From CAWUKT01 sp964352215 (lineage in GTDB: Bacteria > Bacteroidota > Bacteroidia > J057 > JADKCL01): a DNA stretch of 64,000 bases. Below the pieces are notes generated by a model. That model did no database searches. It saw nothing but the letters and a program-made list of their open reading frames with translations, and was not told the origin of the DNA. The stretch's first letter is position 1. Every line of letters begins with the position of its first letter. Positions 27,096 through 37,403 of the stretch are shown in pieces. A program made the position numbers and the translations under genes. The stretch lies in assembly GCA_964352215.1 (NCBI GenBank), contig CAYGRE010000019.1, forward strand, positions 13,616 to 77,615. The letters are read 5' to 3'.

Positions 27096-27947
27096 ATGAA
27101 TAAACCCATTCTCCATACCCAAACCGGAGGCATCTCCTTCCTCTCCTTTCTGTTACTCGCAGCCGGCCTTGCCGCGATCCTCTTCCAGATCCTGATCCTG
27201 GCCAGTACGCCCCCCGAAGGTGAAGCCCCCATCAGCCTGAGCAGTTTCATCCTCGGGGGACTGGGCCTGGTATTCATCGTCCTCTTCTTCCTGACCGCAA
27301 GAAAGGGCTGGCTGGAAGTCCACCCCAATGGTGTCAAAGGGAAAATTGCGGGAGGCAAGAGCTATGAATTCACCCTGGAGCAAATCGGGGAAGTCGTACT
27401 CACCGGGCGCGGGGTTCATTTCAAAGACCCGACCGGTAAAAACATCGTCCTGGACAAGACCCCAAGAGATCGCCAGGCGCCAGGTTTGGTTTGGATGCTA
27501 AAAACATATCCGGAACTCAAAACCTCACAGTTGGAAGGCAAGGGCAGTCATGCCAAATTACCCACCGCACTCAGACTGTTCTTTGAGGATGATCAAGCCC
27601 TGTTTGGAGACCGCGGATTTATCTACACCTTCAATGAGACCAAGTACTTTTTCCCGGATACCCCAACTGCTCCCCTCCCACCAGAAAAGGGTCGGGGAAA
27701 TAACAATGACCTTTCTCCTTACGCCAATCAAATTGCAGCCATTCCCCGATTTGAACCTGACCCGGCAAAATTACCCTTGGAAAGTATTCTGCGCTCTCTG
27801 AAAGTTGATGAGGAAGGTTTGCTGCAGCAATTGATTGAAGGTCATGGCGGCATGGAATTAAATGAATTGGAGCCGGGAAGATTCGAAGGCAATATCCCCG
27901 GATGGCGGGCCGAAGTAACCTCACGGCTGCCTGACCTTGAGCAATAA
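27096..27947 (+). CDS. Membrane protein with PH-like domain
   Basis: A 283-residue protein with two membrane segments (~13-36 and ~46-67). A beta-rich domain (WLEVHPNGVKGKIAGG, YEFTLEQIGEVVLTGRGVHF) follows, resembling bacterial PH-like domains, and then a polar linker and a helical C-terminus. No specific function. Its last 27 bases overlap the convergent gene. Confidence 0.6.
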   Translation: MNKPILHTQTGGISFLSFLLLAAGLAAILFQILILASTPPEGEAPISLSSFILGGLGLVFIVLFFLTARKGWLEVHPNGVKGKIAGGKSYEFTLEQIGEVVLTGRGVHFKDPTGKNIVLDKTPRDRQAPGLVWMLKTYPELKTSQLEGKGSHAKLPTALRLFFEDDQALFGDRGFIYTFNETKYFFPDTPTAPLPPEKGRGNNNDLSPYANQIAAIPRFEPDPAKLPLESILRSLKVDEEGLLQQLIEGHGGMELNELEPGRFEGNIPGWRAEVTSRLPDLEQ

Positions 27948-29324
27948 CCAGTCCTGCTCCGGCAGGGGATCGGTTTCCCGGATGTCCGAAACAAGTTTCT
28001 CTACCTGAGACTCCTGATCCGGAACCAGAGACAATAGCCGCCGCAGGAAGCGTTCAAAATTGGCATAAGCTTCCCGGTGGTAGGCCAACTCCTTCCGCCG
28101 ACGCAGCAATTGCCTGAGATTGTCCAATTGGTACTCGATGACCTGCATCTCCCCCAATTCAAAACCGGCTTTGATCTGTACAATCCGAGCCCGCAACTGG
28201 GTCAGCGGATCACTGTGCTGGACATACCTGAGAATTCGCAACACTTCCCGCCAATGCCCCTGGGCCAACTCAACCTCTGCAAGGCTGGTCTGGTAGTAAC
28301 TGTACCGCATCCCTTCCGGCAAACGGTCTTTGTACTTCTCAATAAATCCCGCCACTGTCCGGAATTCACCCAATTTCAAGCCAGCCGCCACCATGTTCTT
28401 GTAGGAGTAAGGAGACAATTCCCCGTTCTCAAACAACCACTCTTCCTCCAATCCTTTTTGATACAACTGGTAGACCTGCCGGGCAGCATCCTGCGCCCCC
28501 CGATTCAACTGACGGATCCAGAAATTTACCGAGACCAGGTACAAAGCCCTGAGATCTTGCTTGCTCAGCAGATCACCGTATTTCTCCAAAAGAAGTAACT
28601 GCTCCTCAAACGCCAGTTGCGAGTCCTCCTCAGTCAGGATCCGGTAAGTAGCATAATAAATCCTCACCAAGGGGGCATCTTCAAAGCCCCCCTTCTCCAC
28701 CCTCCCCAAGATCTCAGAGATAAAGTCAAGTTCATAATCGGCTTTGAAAATATTGCGCTGGCTGAGCATGGTACAGGCATACTTCAGTTTTTGCAGCACA
28801 AACCACTTGTCTACCTCATCGGAAACCTCCTGTAACCCAGCTCGAAAAGATCTACCACCAATCGCGTGACTCTTGTAATCCAGTTCAGATCGCCGAATGG
28901 TATGGAGGATACGATCCGCCCCCAAATGCTTTGCGCTTTCGATCTGCCGGGACACCTTCCGCAGCCGTGAATTCGCCAGGTCTTCAAGATGATGGTCGAG
29001 ATAAGACTCCGCGAGCAGAAGGCCCTGGGCAGATGGATCCTGGTCGAGTTTCCGGAGAATGAGAAATGACTCGGTGGCACGCAGGAAATAATTGAGCAAA
29101 TGCCTGAAATCGGCCTGGTGAAAAGGCATGCCAGGGTAAATCACACGCCAAACCTCTTGCTTCTCCGGCACTTCATTCCGGCCAGCCAGTTCCCTGAAGT
29201 AAGAGAACAATTGCCTCACATCTTCCCGCTGGTTGTGGTAAGGACTGGCCAAAAACACCTCCAAGCGCTTGAGTTCGGCCCCGGAAAGGGCCGAAAATAC
29301 AATCCATCCTCTTGACGACTCCAT
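27921..29324 (-). CDS. Alpha-helical repeat (TPR-like) protein
   Basis: A 467-residue, all-helical protein, paralogous in layout to 15873-17393: a short N-terminal hydrophobic strand, SGAELKRLEVFLASP, then helix pairs ending in a LLLKVRQP tail. There is no signal peptide or catalytic motif. It is convergent with 27096-27947 (27-base overlap). It could be a cytoplasmic scaffold of a Saprospiria-specific family. Confidence 0.72.
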   Translation of the reverse strand: MESSRGWIVFSALSGAELKRLEVFLASPYHNQREDVRQLFSYFRELAGRNEVPEKQEVWRVIYPGMPFHQADFRHLLNYFLRATESFLILRKLDQDPSAQGLLLAESYLDHHLEDLANSRLRKVSRQIESAKHLGADRILHTIRRSELDYKSHAIGGRSFRAGLQEVSDEVDKWFVLQKLKYACTMLSQRNIFKADYELDFISEILGRVEKGGFEDAPLVRIYYATYRILTEEDSQLAFEEQLLLLEKYGDLLSKQDLRALYLVSVNFWIRQLNRGAQDAARQVYQLYQKGLEEEWLFENGELSPYSYKNMVAAGLKLGEFRTVAGFIEKYKDRLPEGMRYSYYQTSLAEVELAQGHWREVLRILRYVQHSDPLTQLRARIVQIKAGFELGEMQVIEYQLDNLRQLLRRRKELAYHREAYANFERFLRRLLSLVPDQESQVEKLVSDIRETDPLPEQDWLLLKVRQP

Positions 29325-29512
29325 AATTCTGCTTTCGATTATCTACCCTTAAATTAACCTATTAATCCCTATATAGGCCAATCCCGCCCGAATGGCTTTC
29401 GATTAATTGCATATTTTAACCTTTAGGAATGCTTCTCCCCTGTCCATATTGCAGCATACAATAGTACCTCGACACCGTCGTCACCGTATATTGGTTTCAT
29501 TTAACAGTCCCC

Positions 29513-32476
29513 ATGTCACGTCTAATACTCAATATTCTGTTCTTGCTTGCTTTTGGAGGAACCACCTTCGGGCAAAACTGGATGCTGGCCCACGAACCAG
29601 CCAATTCATCCGGAGGAGGCTCTTTCTCAACCATCCGCCCCCTCGACGGAGGTGGATACATAGCAGGTGGATACATAAATATCGCAGGGCCTGTCAATTG
29701 GAAAAAGCCCTATATGGCCCGCATCGATGACTTTGGAAATATCCAATGGGAAAGAAGCTATGATTATATGGGAGAGGGGGCATTTGCTCCAACCAATCCC
29801 TACAACACATCCTTTTCCGATGTGCTTCCTTCATCAGATGGTGGTTTCTTTGGGTACTATCCCACCTATACTTCCGGCTATCCCAGCTTTGTCCTGAAGA
29901 CAGATGCATTTGGAGACACCCTCTGGGTAAAAACATTTACCAAACGTCTTGGCAACCTGGACATTTCCATGGTCCCCCAGCCAGATGGCGGCCTCATCAT
30001 GAAGACTGAGGTTTACAATGCCCCAAGTGGCCCAGGTCACAAACTCAATATGATCCGCCTGGACAGCCTCGGAAACACCGTATTCGACACCGTTTACACC
30101 AATTGGGATACCATTTTCAATGGCTCAGCGATGATCCTCAAACCTGCCCCCGATGGCAATCTTTTCCTCTGCGGAACCAAATACGGTTGGGGAATCCCAT
30201 TTTTGACCAAATGGGACACCAATGGAAACCTGCTATGGGAAAAAGAATTCCCCGACCTGCTCAACGGTGTACAACAGATCAGCCCGATCGCAATGGCCGT
30301 AACCCCGGATAGCGGTGTCGTGATGGGATTCTACCAATATTTTACCCAACCCAACGTCGACCACTATCTCAGTCTCTACAAATTAGATCAAAATGGAGAC
30401 TCGGTCTGGTATACCCTTCACGACAGCATTTACAGCAATTACGCCAGTTTCAAGGATCTAGATGTCGCCGACAATGGCGATGTCCTTACCCTGATGATCA
30501 AAGACTTCACTTTAGGTGGTGAAAAAAGCCGCGTAGTTCGCCACGACGACGCCGGCAACTTCATCTATGAAAAGTCAGTTTCCGGATTGCCGGGTTCTGA
30601 ATGGTGGTTTGAAAATGTACGGGAAGCCCAGGATGGGGGAATGGTCCTCTGCGGCAGCCTCAACAATCACGAAACTCTTTTTGCGGTACACCTCGACTCT
30701 CTTGCCGAAAACAATTTCAATATTATCCTCGGCAAGGCCTATATGGATTCCATCCCCGATTGCCTGCAACAATCCACGGAGCGGGACCTGTCCAACTGGA
30801 TGGTCCGCATGGAACCAGGACCGGTCTATACCCTGACCGACTCCAACGGTAATTATGCACTCCTCGCCGATTCCGGCGACCATTGGATCAGCATCGTTCC
30901 CCCCTCCAATACCTGGGCCAACCTCTGGCACCAAAACTGCCCCACCAATCCCGATTCTCATTTTGTCAGTTTCGTCAATGTTACCAACCCTGATACCGCC
31001 AACAACATCGACTTTGCCATGGAGCCGGATGTCTACTGCCCCCTCCTTCAAGTAGATATCGTCGCCCCATTTCTCCGCAGATGCTCCACCTCAGTCTATT
31101 ATGTCAATTACTGCAACTATGGAACCATGGCCGCAGACAGTGCTTACATCGAAGTCACCTTCGATACCAGCCTGACATTTTCATCTGCCACCATTCCATT
31201 TGTGCCGCTTGCAGGCAATGCCTACCGCTTCGATGTGGGAAGCATCCCGGTTGGCGACTGCGGCAACTTTCAGATCACCGTCAATGTCGCTTGTGACACC
31301 ACCAATCCAGGGCGCACCCATTGTGCCATGGCACATATCTTCCCGGATTCATTCTGTGTACCTTTCGACACAGCCTGGTCAGGCGCCAGCCTCATGGTAG
31401 AAGGAGAATGCACCTCCAGTGACAGCATGGAGTTTACCATCCGAAACAATGGCACCGCAGCCATGACCACCTACTCCGGCGTATGGGTTGTAGAAGACGA
31501 CATCCTCCGCCTCCATGACAGTATCAGATTGGGGCCTGGTGCAGATACCCTCCTCAGATTCAACGGAAACGGCTCCACCTGGGCCTGCCTGGTAGACCAG
31601 GTTCCTAATCACCCCGGCCAAAGCATTCCAAGGGTCATCTTTGAAGGATGTGGCACCAATGCCCAAGGCCTGATCAGCACTGGTTTCGCTACCCAATTCG
31701 CCGAAGACGACCTGAATCCCTGGCTCTCCATCCATTGCATGGAGGACATCGCCTCATTAGACCCGAATGACAAGCGGGGATTCCCATCCGGCCGTGGCCA
31801 GACCAATGAAGTCCTGGCCAGTGATGAGATGGAGTATATCATCCGGTTCCAAAACACCGGAAATGACACCGCCTTCCGGGTCGTGGTACGTGACCGCATC
31901 CCAGCAACCCTGGATGTCAGCACCTTTGTGCCTGGCCCCTCCAGCCACCCCTATACTCTCCGAATCATTGATGGGGATATGCTGGAATGGACCTTCTTCC
32001 CGATTCTCCTCCCCGACTCAGCCACCAATGAAGCAGGCAGCCAGGGATTCCTCAGCTTTTCCATGCATCAAACTGCCGGGAACACTACCGGCACCCGATT
32101 GGAAAATGCAGCAGCCATCTATTTTGATTTCAATTCCCCCGTGGTTACGGATACGGCCTGGCACACCATCGGCGAAGGCCTGCAAGCCATCGTTGCCATA
32201 GATGAATCAGAAGACGAAACCGATCCGATCCAGGTACGCGCCTATCCAAACCCATTTCAGCAACAGGTGACTTTCGATCTCGGAGAATACCAACCCAAAG
32301 CCCTCCGCTTCGAAATGTATGACCTCCAGGGAAGAATGGTACAGCAGATTCACCTCCGATCAAGAAACAAATTCACCGTACAAAGGGAAGGACTCATCCA
32401 AGGCACCTATCCCTTCCGCCTGACCGATGGTGAAACCCTGATCAAAACCGGAAAGTTGGTGATCTTAGCACCGTAA
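29513..32476 (+). CDS. Large T9SS-secreted protein with DUF7619-like region
   Basis: A 987-residue surface or secreted protein. A signal peptide (ILNILFLLAFGGTTFGQ) is followed by repeats like those of delta-60 proteins (DGGGYIAGGY, DSGVVMGFYQYF). A region with DPNDKRGFPSGRG and EYIIRFQNTGNDTAFRVVVRD comes next, as in the DUF7619/DUF11-like domain common before T9SS tails. The final ~80 residues are a type A sorting domain (VRAYPNPFQQQVTFDL, then GTYPFRLTDGETLIKTGKLV). It probably forms a cell-surface beta-propeller or adhesin. It is monocistronic, closed by a strong hairpin. Confidence 0.9.
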   Translation: MSRLILNILFLLAFGGTTFGQNWMLAHEPANSSGGGSFSTIRPLDGGGYIAGGYINIAGPVNWKKPYMARIDDFGNIQWERSYDYMGEGAFAPTNPYNTSFSDVLPSSDGGFFGYYPTYTSGYPSFVLKTDAFGDTLWVKTFTKRLGNLDISMVPQPDGGLIMKTEVYNAPSGPGHKLNMIRLDSLGNTVFDTVYTNWDTIFNGSAMILKPAPDGNLFLCGTKYGWGIPFLTKWDTNGNLLWEKEFPDLLNGVQQISPIAMAVTPDSGVVMGFYQYFTQPNVDHYLSLYKLDQNGDSVWYTLHDSIYSNYASFKDLDVADNGDVLTLMIKDFTLGGEKSRVVRHDDAGNFIYEKSVSGLPGSEWWFENVREAQDGGMVLCGSLNNHETLFAVHLDSLAENNFNIILGKAYMDSIPDCLQQSTERDLSNWMVRMEPGPVYTLTDSNGNYALLADSGDHWISIVPPSNTWANLWHQNCPTNPDSHFVSFVNVTNPDTANNIDFAMEPDVYCPLLQVDIVAPFLRRCSTSVYYVNYCNYGTMAADSAYIEVTFDTSLTFSSATIPFVPLAGNAYRFDVGSIPVGDCGNFQITVNVACDTTNPGRTHCAMAHIFPDSFCVPFDTAWSGASLMVEGECTSSDSMEFTIRNNGTAAMTTYSGVWVVEDDILRLHDSIRLGPGADTLLRFNGNGSTWACLVDQVPNHPGQSIPRVIFEGCGTNAQGLISTGFATQFAEDDLNPWLSIHCMEDIASLDPNDKRGFPSGRGQTNEVLASDEMEYIIRFQNTGNDTAFRVVVRDRIPATLDVSTFVPGPSSHPYTLRIIDGDMLEWTFFPILLPDSATNEAGSQGFLSFSMHQTAGNTTGTRLENAAAIYFDFNSPVVTDTAWHTIGEGLQAIVAIDESEDETDPIQVRAYPNPFQQQVTFDLGEYQPKALRFEMYDLQGRMVQQIHLRSRNKFTVQREGLIQGTYPFRLTDGETLIKTGKLVILAP

Positions 32477-32477
32477 G

Positions 32478-32521
32478 GAATAATTAAAGGCCGCTCTCCA
32501 TTGAGCGGCCTTTAATTATTC
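32478..32521. terminator. Strong, probably bidirectional terminator
   Basis: A perfect 19-bp inverted repeat (arms 32478-32496 and 32503-32521, loop 6). It has a GC-rich centre (ggccgctc) and AT-rich base (aataattaaa), so each strand ends in an A/T tract. It separates convergent genes ending at 32476 and 32574. Confidence 0.92.
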
Positions 32522-32573
32522 AGAGTCTTTGCTTAAAAAAAAGAAAATCCAATTGCAGTTCCCAAAAGAGAAT

Positions 32574-33011
32574 TCAACTGCATTTCGATTCTAAAAGTTG
32601 GATAGAAGTTGCTTTACTACTTCCACTCTTTCCATGCATAATTTCGATAAACTCCGCGACCTCTATTTTCCCAGAAAAGCGCAAATACAACACATCTTCA
32701 ACCTTTGAGACCTCGTTTGCAACCTGAACCTTCAAAACCGTCTCACCTAAATTCCATTCTACGGGCAACTCTCCTTTAAGATGATCAATTTTACTGGTCG
32801 TCTTTGAAGAAAACCACGCTTTATGATCGATTTGCCTGGCCAGATTATCGAGAGAAATGGGTGGACTTACTTCATTTGAAAAATATGTGCAGATCGATAG
32901 GGAAGTTCCTTCAGTCGTTCCGTCTTTGCCATTAGACTTCATACAGGAAAAAGTTAACAGCCCTATTAAGAAAAGGACAAGGGCCGGAATGGATTGTCGG
33001 TAATGAATCAT
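32574..33011 (-). CDS. Small lipoprotein
   Basis: A 145-residue lipoprotein (MIHYRQSIPALVLFLIGLLTFSC lipobox region) with a polar, mostly beta mature part and three further Cys. Family unknown. Its ATG overlaps the upstream stop (ATGA), so it is coupled to 33008-33820, the putative injection-system cargo. This pairing suggests, weakly, a cognate partner or immunity role. Confidence 0.6.
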   Translation of the reverse strand: MIHYRQSIPALVLFLIGLLTFSCMKSNGKDGTTEGTSLSICTYFSNEVSPPISLDNLARQIDHKAWFSSKTTSKIDHLKGELPVEWNLGETVLKVQVANEVSKVEDVLYLRFSGKIEVAEFIEIMHGKSGSSKATSIQLLESKCS

Positions 33012-33820
33012 TTGATATTGCTGAATTTAGTCTTTTTCGTCGGACTTGGTCCGGGGAGAAGGGGACCGCAACAGTCCCATGATGCAGTTAAGTTATGGGG
33101 AATTGAACCAGTCCCGCCTGTTAGTTTCGGATCAACGATGGTAGACCTTAAACTTTGAGCTTGTGTTTTAGGATTGTTCGCAATCATGTGAGCAGGAAGC
33201 ACCACATTTGGAAAGAACTCCGCATTGGCTACTATCGCAATGGATCCCCTTGTCAATTCTCCCATATTGGGATCAGTATAAGTATCAGCATTGTGAGGGG
33301 AGTTAGTGTCCCCAACATAGACCTTCCCTGCCCTTACCCCCCAAGCCTCCCAGAATGGAAATGTTCCTATACCTGGTACAGGAGAATTGGTCCCATCACA
33401 GTTCTCCCTTGAATAATTTGCGTCTACCTTCTGAACAATATATCCATTCGTACTTGCATCAGCATTGTCGACACTGAAACGAACTTGCCAGCTATACTCT
33501 CCACAGTACCCCGCTGAAGGAGGAGCCAATTGGGTTTTCTTCACAGTTTTTGTGCCTTTTCCAGCAGCCACAGGGGAAGGAGTTGAAGAACCTGGACCAC
33601 TTGATCCTTTGACGCTTGGAGACGATCCAATAACAGACCCCTTTTGCGACCAGACCGGGGATTGTTTTCCAATTTCTCCGCTAATCGACCCAAACCTGGA
33701 TTTTTCAAACTCCTCATTTACTCCACATTCACTACACCCCTTAGAAGATTTATTGTTCTTCCCAGAATGTTGGGTAGCCAAAGGGCTTGTCTTTTTTAAA
33801 GTGTTATTGACCAAAACCAT
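33008..33820 (-). CDS. Putative secreted or injected cargo protein with disordered N-terminus
   Basis: The ATG at 33820 gives 270 residues; a TTG at 33835 is possible. The first ~110 residues are Ser/Gly/Lys-rich and disordered, with a CSEC element. The remainder is a compact beta-rich domain (YSWQVRFSVDNADASTNGYIVQKVDANYS, then FWEAWGVRAGKVY and ASWDCCGPLL). The N-terminal layout resembles proteins loaded into extracellular contractile injection systems in Bacteroidota. I base that on overall look, not a named domain. It is coupled to a small lipoprotein gene downstream. Confidence 0.55.
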   Translation of the reverse strand: MVLVNNTLKKTSPLATQHSGKNNKSSKGCSECGVNEEFEKSRFGSISGEIGKQSPVWSQKGSVIGSSPSVKGSSGPGSSTPSPVAAGKGTKTVKKTQLAPPSAGYCGEYSWQVRFSVDNADASTNGYIVQKVDANYSRENCDGTNSPVPGIGTFPFWEAWGVRAGKVYVGDTNSPHNADTYTDPNMGELTRGSIAIVANAEFFPNVVLPAHMIANNPKTQAQSLRSTIVDPKLTGGTGSIPHNLTASWDCCGPLLPGPSPTKKTKFSNIK

Positions 33821-33921
33821 TAATTCAATATACAAAAATCAAATTAATTGGTCGAATATCTCCGGCTGAAGCCCTAACGTTTTTTTTATAACTTTGTCAC
33901 TTCCAAAAAGTCAATAAAGAC

Positions 33922-34674
33922 ATGGCAGGACATAGTAAATGGGCGAACATCAAGCACCGCAAAGGAGCCCAGGACAAGAGGAGATCTAAAATCTTCACCA
34001 AACTTCTGAAAGAAGTATCTGTAGCGACCAAAGAAGGTGGGCCAGACCCGGAAATGAACCCCCGTCTGCGGCTGGCGATCACCAAAGCAAAGAAGGCCTC
34101 GATCCCCAAGGATACCATCACCCGAGCCGTCAACAAGGGTTCGGGGGCGGATGGGACCAGTTACGAGGAAGTGACTTATGAAGGTTATGCCGCCAATGGG
34201 GTCGCCGTTTTTGTAGAAGCACTGACCGATAATATCAACCGGACCGTCTCCAATGTACGCCTGTACTTCTCAAAGGGAGGAGGCTCCATGGGAAAAAATG
34301 GATCGGTCGGCTTCATGTTTGAGCGCAAAGGGATATTTACCCTGACCAGAGAGGGCCTTCCTCTGAAAGGTGACGCACTCCAACTCGAATTGATCGAAGG
34401 AGGCGCGGAAGAAATCGAAATCGAAGACGATGTCATCGTAGTGACCTGCCAGATTGAGGACTATGGGACTTTGAATGCCAAGCTCGAAGAACTCAATATT
34501 GAGGATTACGATTCGACCCTGGCACGTATTCCCACCACTACCGTTGACCTGGACGTAGCTTCTGCTGAGAAAGTCCTCAAATTGATCGACACCCTCGAAG
34601 ATGACGACGACGTCCAGGAAGTATTCCACAACCTGGAGATGACAGACGAGCTGATGGCAGCCCTGTCTGAATAA
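33922..34674 (+). CDS. yebC: YebC/PmpR family DNA-binding regulator or translation factor
   Basis: A 250-residue protein with the near-invariant YebC N-terminus (MAGHSKWANIKHRKGAQDK). The NVRLYFSKGGGSMGKNGSV loop of domain 2 and the acidic VEDYDSTL-like third domain are also visible. YebC proteins are DNA-binding regulators, and several relieve ribosome stalling at proline-rich stretches. Full length. The next gene begins 22 bases downstream. Confidence 0.95.
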   Translation: MAGHSKWANIKHRKGAQDKRRSKIFTKLLKEVSVATKEGGPDPEMNPRLRLAITKAKKASIPKDTITRAVNKGSGADGTSYEEVTYEGYAANGVAVFVEALTDNINRTVSNVRLYFSKGGGSMGKNGSVGFMFERKGIFTLTREGLPLKGDALQLELIEGGAEEIEIEDDVIVVTCQIEDYGTLNAKLEELNIEDYDSTLARIPTTTVDLDVASAEKVLKLIDTLEDDDDVQEVFHNLEMTDELMAALSE

Positions 34675-34696
34675 AAATTACCCCAACCCCCACTCA

Positions 34697-36244
34697 ATGC
34701 ACCAAGACGCATTTCAAGATTTGGCTGACAAGAACGCGGCTGCCCTCCTCGGCGGCGGCGAAGCCCGCATCGAATCCCAACATAAAAAGGGGAAACTCAC
34801 CGCCAGGGAACGCCTCTCCTTGCTGATGGACCCAGGAACTTTCGAAGAGATCGGGAAATTTGTCCAGCACCGAAGCCACGAGTTTGGCCTGGAGAAACAG
34901 AAATTTCTCGGTGACGGGGTGGTAGCCGGGTATGGAAAAATAAACGGCCGGCTCACCTATGTGTTCAGCCAGGACTTTACCGTTTTTGGTGGATCATTGT
35001 CTGAGGCCCATGCGGAAAAGATCGTACGGGTCATGGATCTGGCCATGAAGAACGGGGCACCCGTGATCGGATTGAACGACTCAGGTGGCGCCAGAATCCA
35101 GGAGGGTGTGGTCTCTCTGGGGGGATACGCAGACATTTTTTACAAGAATACGTTGGCCAGTGGGGTTGTTCCTCAAATCTCAGCGATCATGGGCCCTTGT
35201 GCAGGAGGAGCGGTATACAGCCCCGCCATCACCGACTTCATCATGATGGTTGAGAACACCTCCTACATGTTCGTCACCGGTCCCAATGTGGTCAAGACCG
35301 TCACCCATGAAGAAGTGACTTCCGAGGAACTGGGGGGTGCGATGGCCCATGCCAGCAAAAGCGGCGTGACCCATTTCACCTATGCCAACGAAGTCGCCTG
35401 TGTGCAGGGGATCAAGCAATTGCTCAGCTACCTCCCACAAAACTGTGAGGAAGACGCGCCAAGACTGGCTTACGAAGGTCCATTGGACACTCCTATCCCG
35501 GCACTCAACGAGATCATACCGGAAAATCCCAACCAACCTTATGACATCAAAGAAGTAATTGATCTTGTCTGCGACAAGAACAGCTTTATGGAAGTCCACA
35601 AAGAGTATGCGGGCAATATTGTGGTTGGATTCGGAAGATTGGCCGGACGCAGCATCGGCATCGTCGCCAACCAACCCGCCGTACTGGCAGGTGTACTCGA
35701 CATCAATGCCTCCAGAAAAGGTGCCCGTTTTGTCCGGTTCTGTGATGCCTTCAACATCCCCTTGCTGGTATTGGAAGATGTACCCGGCTTCCTCCCCGGC
35801 ACCGACCAGGAATGGAATGCCATCATCACCAATGGCGCCAAACTCCTCTACGCCTTTTGTGAAGCAACCGTTCCACGCATCACCGTCATTACCCGCAAGG
35901 CTTATGGCGGCGCCTATGACGTGATGAACTCCAAGCACATCGGTGCGGACATGAATTACTCATGGCCGATGGCGGAAATTGCCGTGATGGGTGCCAAGGG
36001 TGCTGCCGAGATTATTTTCAGGAAGGAAATCAAGGCCTCCGACGATCCAAAGGCAAAATTGGATGAAAAAGTAGAAGATTATACCCGTATATTTGCCAAT
36101 CCATACCGTGCCGCCAGCCGGGGATATGTTGATGAGGTTATCATGCCTGAAAACACCCGGACCAAACTGATAAGGGCATTTGAAATGGCGGAAAACAAAG
36201 CTGAAAAATTACCCCGCAAGAAGCACGGAAATATCCCCCTTTAA
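34697..36244 (+). CDS. Acyl-CoA carboxylase beta (carboxyltransferase) subunit, PccB-like
   Basis: A 515-residue carboxyltransferase of the propionyl-CoA/methylmalonyl-CoA family. Visible are the GKLTARERLSLLMDPGTFEE N-terminus, LNDSGGARIQEGV, GPCAGGAVYSPAI, and the second-domain EDVPGFLPGTDQEWNAII and RKAYGGAYDVMNSK, which form the two oxyanion holes. It transfers CO2 from carboxybiotin to a short acyl-CoA. The biotin carboxylase and carrier subunits are not in this window. Substrate (propionyl versus methylcrotonyl) cannot be fixed, though length and motifs favour PccB. Confidence 0.92.
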   Translation: MHQDAFQDLADKNAAALLGGGEARIESQHKKGKLTARERLSLLMDPGTFEEIGKFVQHRSHEFGLEKQKFLGDGVVAGYGKINGRLTYVFSQDFTVFGGSLSEAHAEKIVRVMDLAMKNGAPVIGLNDSGGARIQEGVVSLGGYADIFYKNTLASGVVPQISAIMGPCAGGAVYSPAITDFIMMVENTSYMFVTGPNVVKTVTHEEVTSEELGGAMAHASKSGVTHFTYANEVACVQGIKQLLSYLPQNCEEDAPRLAYEGPLDTPIPALNEIIPENPNQPYDIKEVIDLVCDKNSFMEVHKEYAGNIVVGFGRLAGRSIGIVANQPAVLAGVLDINASRKGARFVRFCDAFNIPLLVLEDVPGFLPGTDQEWNAIITNGAKLLYAFCEATVPRITVITRKAYGGAYDVMNSKHIGADMNYSWPMAEIAVMGAKGAAEIIFRKEIKASDDPKAKLDEKVEDYTRIFANPYRAASRGYVDEVIMPENTRTKLIRAFEMAENKAEKLPRKKHGNIPL

Positions 36245-36321
36245 CGCAACGCTCTAATTCACAGTCCTGGCATTTTCCCTCTAATTAATTGAATCATTAA
36301 TCCCAAGCCATTTGATCTACC

Positions 36322-37380
36322 ATGAGTGAAGCTTTTTTGTACGAATATCTTAACAATCCCTCTCCTACAGGTTTTGAGGCCAGTGGGCAGAAGATATGGA
36401 TGAAATTTCTTGAACCCTTTGTGGATGAATTCATCACCGATGTTTATGGCTCGGTGGTGGGTGTGATCAATCCGGGATGTGATTACAAAGTTGTGCTGGA
36501 AGCCCATGCCGACGAAATCTCCTGGTTTGTGAACTACATCAACTCTGATGGCTTCATTTACCTCAAGCGGAATGGCGGCAGCGACCACATGATTGCACCG
36601 GCCAAACGCGTCAATATATTTTCCGACAAAGGGATCGTCAAAGGCGTATTTGGTTGGCCGGCCATCCATACCCGCAAGAATGGCAAGGAGGAAACCCCAA
36701 AGCTTTCCAATATCTTCATTGATGTCGGTGCCAGGAATGACAAAGAAGTCCGGGCCATGGGCATCCATCCGGGAACCGTGATCACCTTTGAAGACGAGTT
36801 GACCGAGATCAACAAGAAATTCTATTGTGGCCGCGCCCTGGACAACCGGATTGGTGGATATATGATCGCCGAGCTGGGCCGGAGAATCCACGAAGAAGGA
36901 TGGAGACCGGATTATACCCTGTACCTGGTCAATTCAGTGCAGGAGGAAGTCGGGCTTCGCGGTGCGGAAATGATCTCCCGCCGTTTGGCACCGGACGTGG
37001 CCATCATCACCGATGTGACCCATGACACCACCACCCCGATGATTGACAAAGCAGAGCAGGGTGATATCCGCTGTGGACGTGGTCCTGTCCTCACCATCGG
37101 CCCATCCGTCCACAATGTGCTCCACAAGTTCATGGTCGACGTGTGCAAAAAAGAGAAAATCCTCTTCCAATACGATGCAGCCTCCCGCTCTACCGGCACC
37201 GACACCGATGCCTTTGCTTACAGTGCAACCGGAGTCCCATCTGCCCTGATCTCCGTGGCCCTGCGCTATATGCATACCACGGTTGAGATGTGCCAAAAGG
37301 AAGACATTGAGGCCTGCATTGCCCTCATGACCGCCACCATCAAGAAATTGAAAAAGGGACAGAAATTCAGCTATTTCTAA
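36322..37380 (+). CDS. M42 family aminopeptidase
   Basis: A 352-residue M42 glutamyl/deblocking aminopeptidase. The dizinc ligands and catalytic acids are visible in order: EAHADEISW (His and adjacent Asp/Glu), GRALDNRIGG (bridging Asp), SVQEEVGLRG (catalytic Glu and Glu ligand), ITDVTHDT (Asp) and the C-terminal RYMHTTVEM (His). M42 enzymes form dodecameric tetrahedra that trim peptides in the cytoplasm. No signal peptide. The stop-codon region is tandemly duplicated downstream. Confidence 0.93.
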   Translation: MSEAFLYEYLNNPSPTGFEASGQKIWMKFLEPFVDEFITDVYGSVVGVINPGCDYKVVLEAHADEISWFVNYINSDGFIYLKRNGGSDHMIAPAKRVNIFSDKGIVKGVFGWPAIHTRKNGKEETPKLSNIFIDVGARNDKEVRAMGIHPGTVITFEDELTEINKKFYCGRALDNRIGGYMIAELGRRIHEEGWRPDYTLYLVNSVQEEVGLRGAEMISRRLAPDVAIITDVTHDTTTPMIDKAEQGDIRCGRGPVLTIGPSVHNVLHKFMVDVCKKEKILFQYDAASRSTGTDTDAFAYSATGVPSALISVALRYMHTTVEMCQKEDIEACIALMTATIKKLKKGQKFSYF

Positions 37381-37403
37381 ACCTGTCAGCTACTTCTGAA
37401 TCT

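Noticed and set aside
35180..35938. 252-residue reverse frame opposite the carboxyltransferase gene
   Set aside because: It lies entirely antisense to a strongly conserved gene and has the pattern of a codon-bias shadow.
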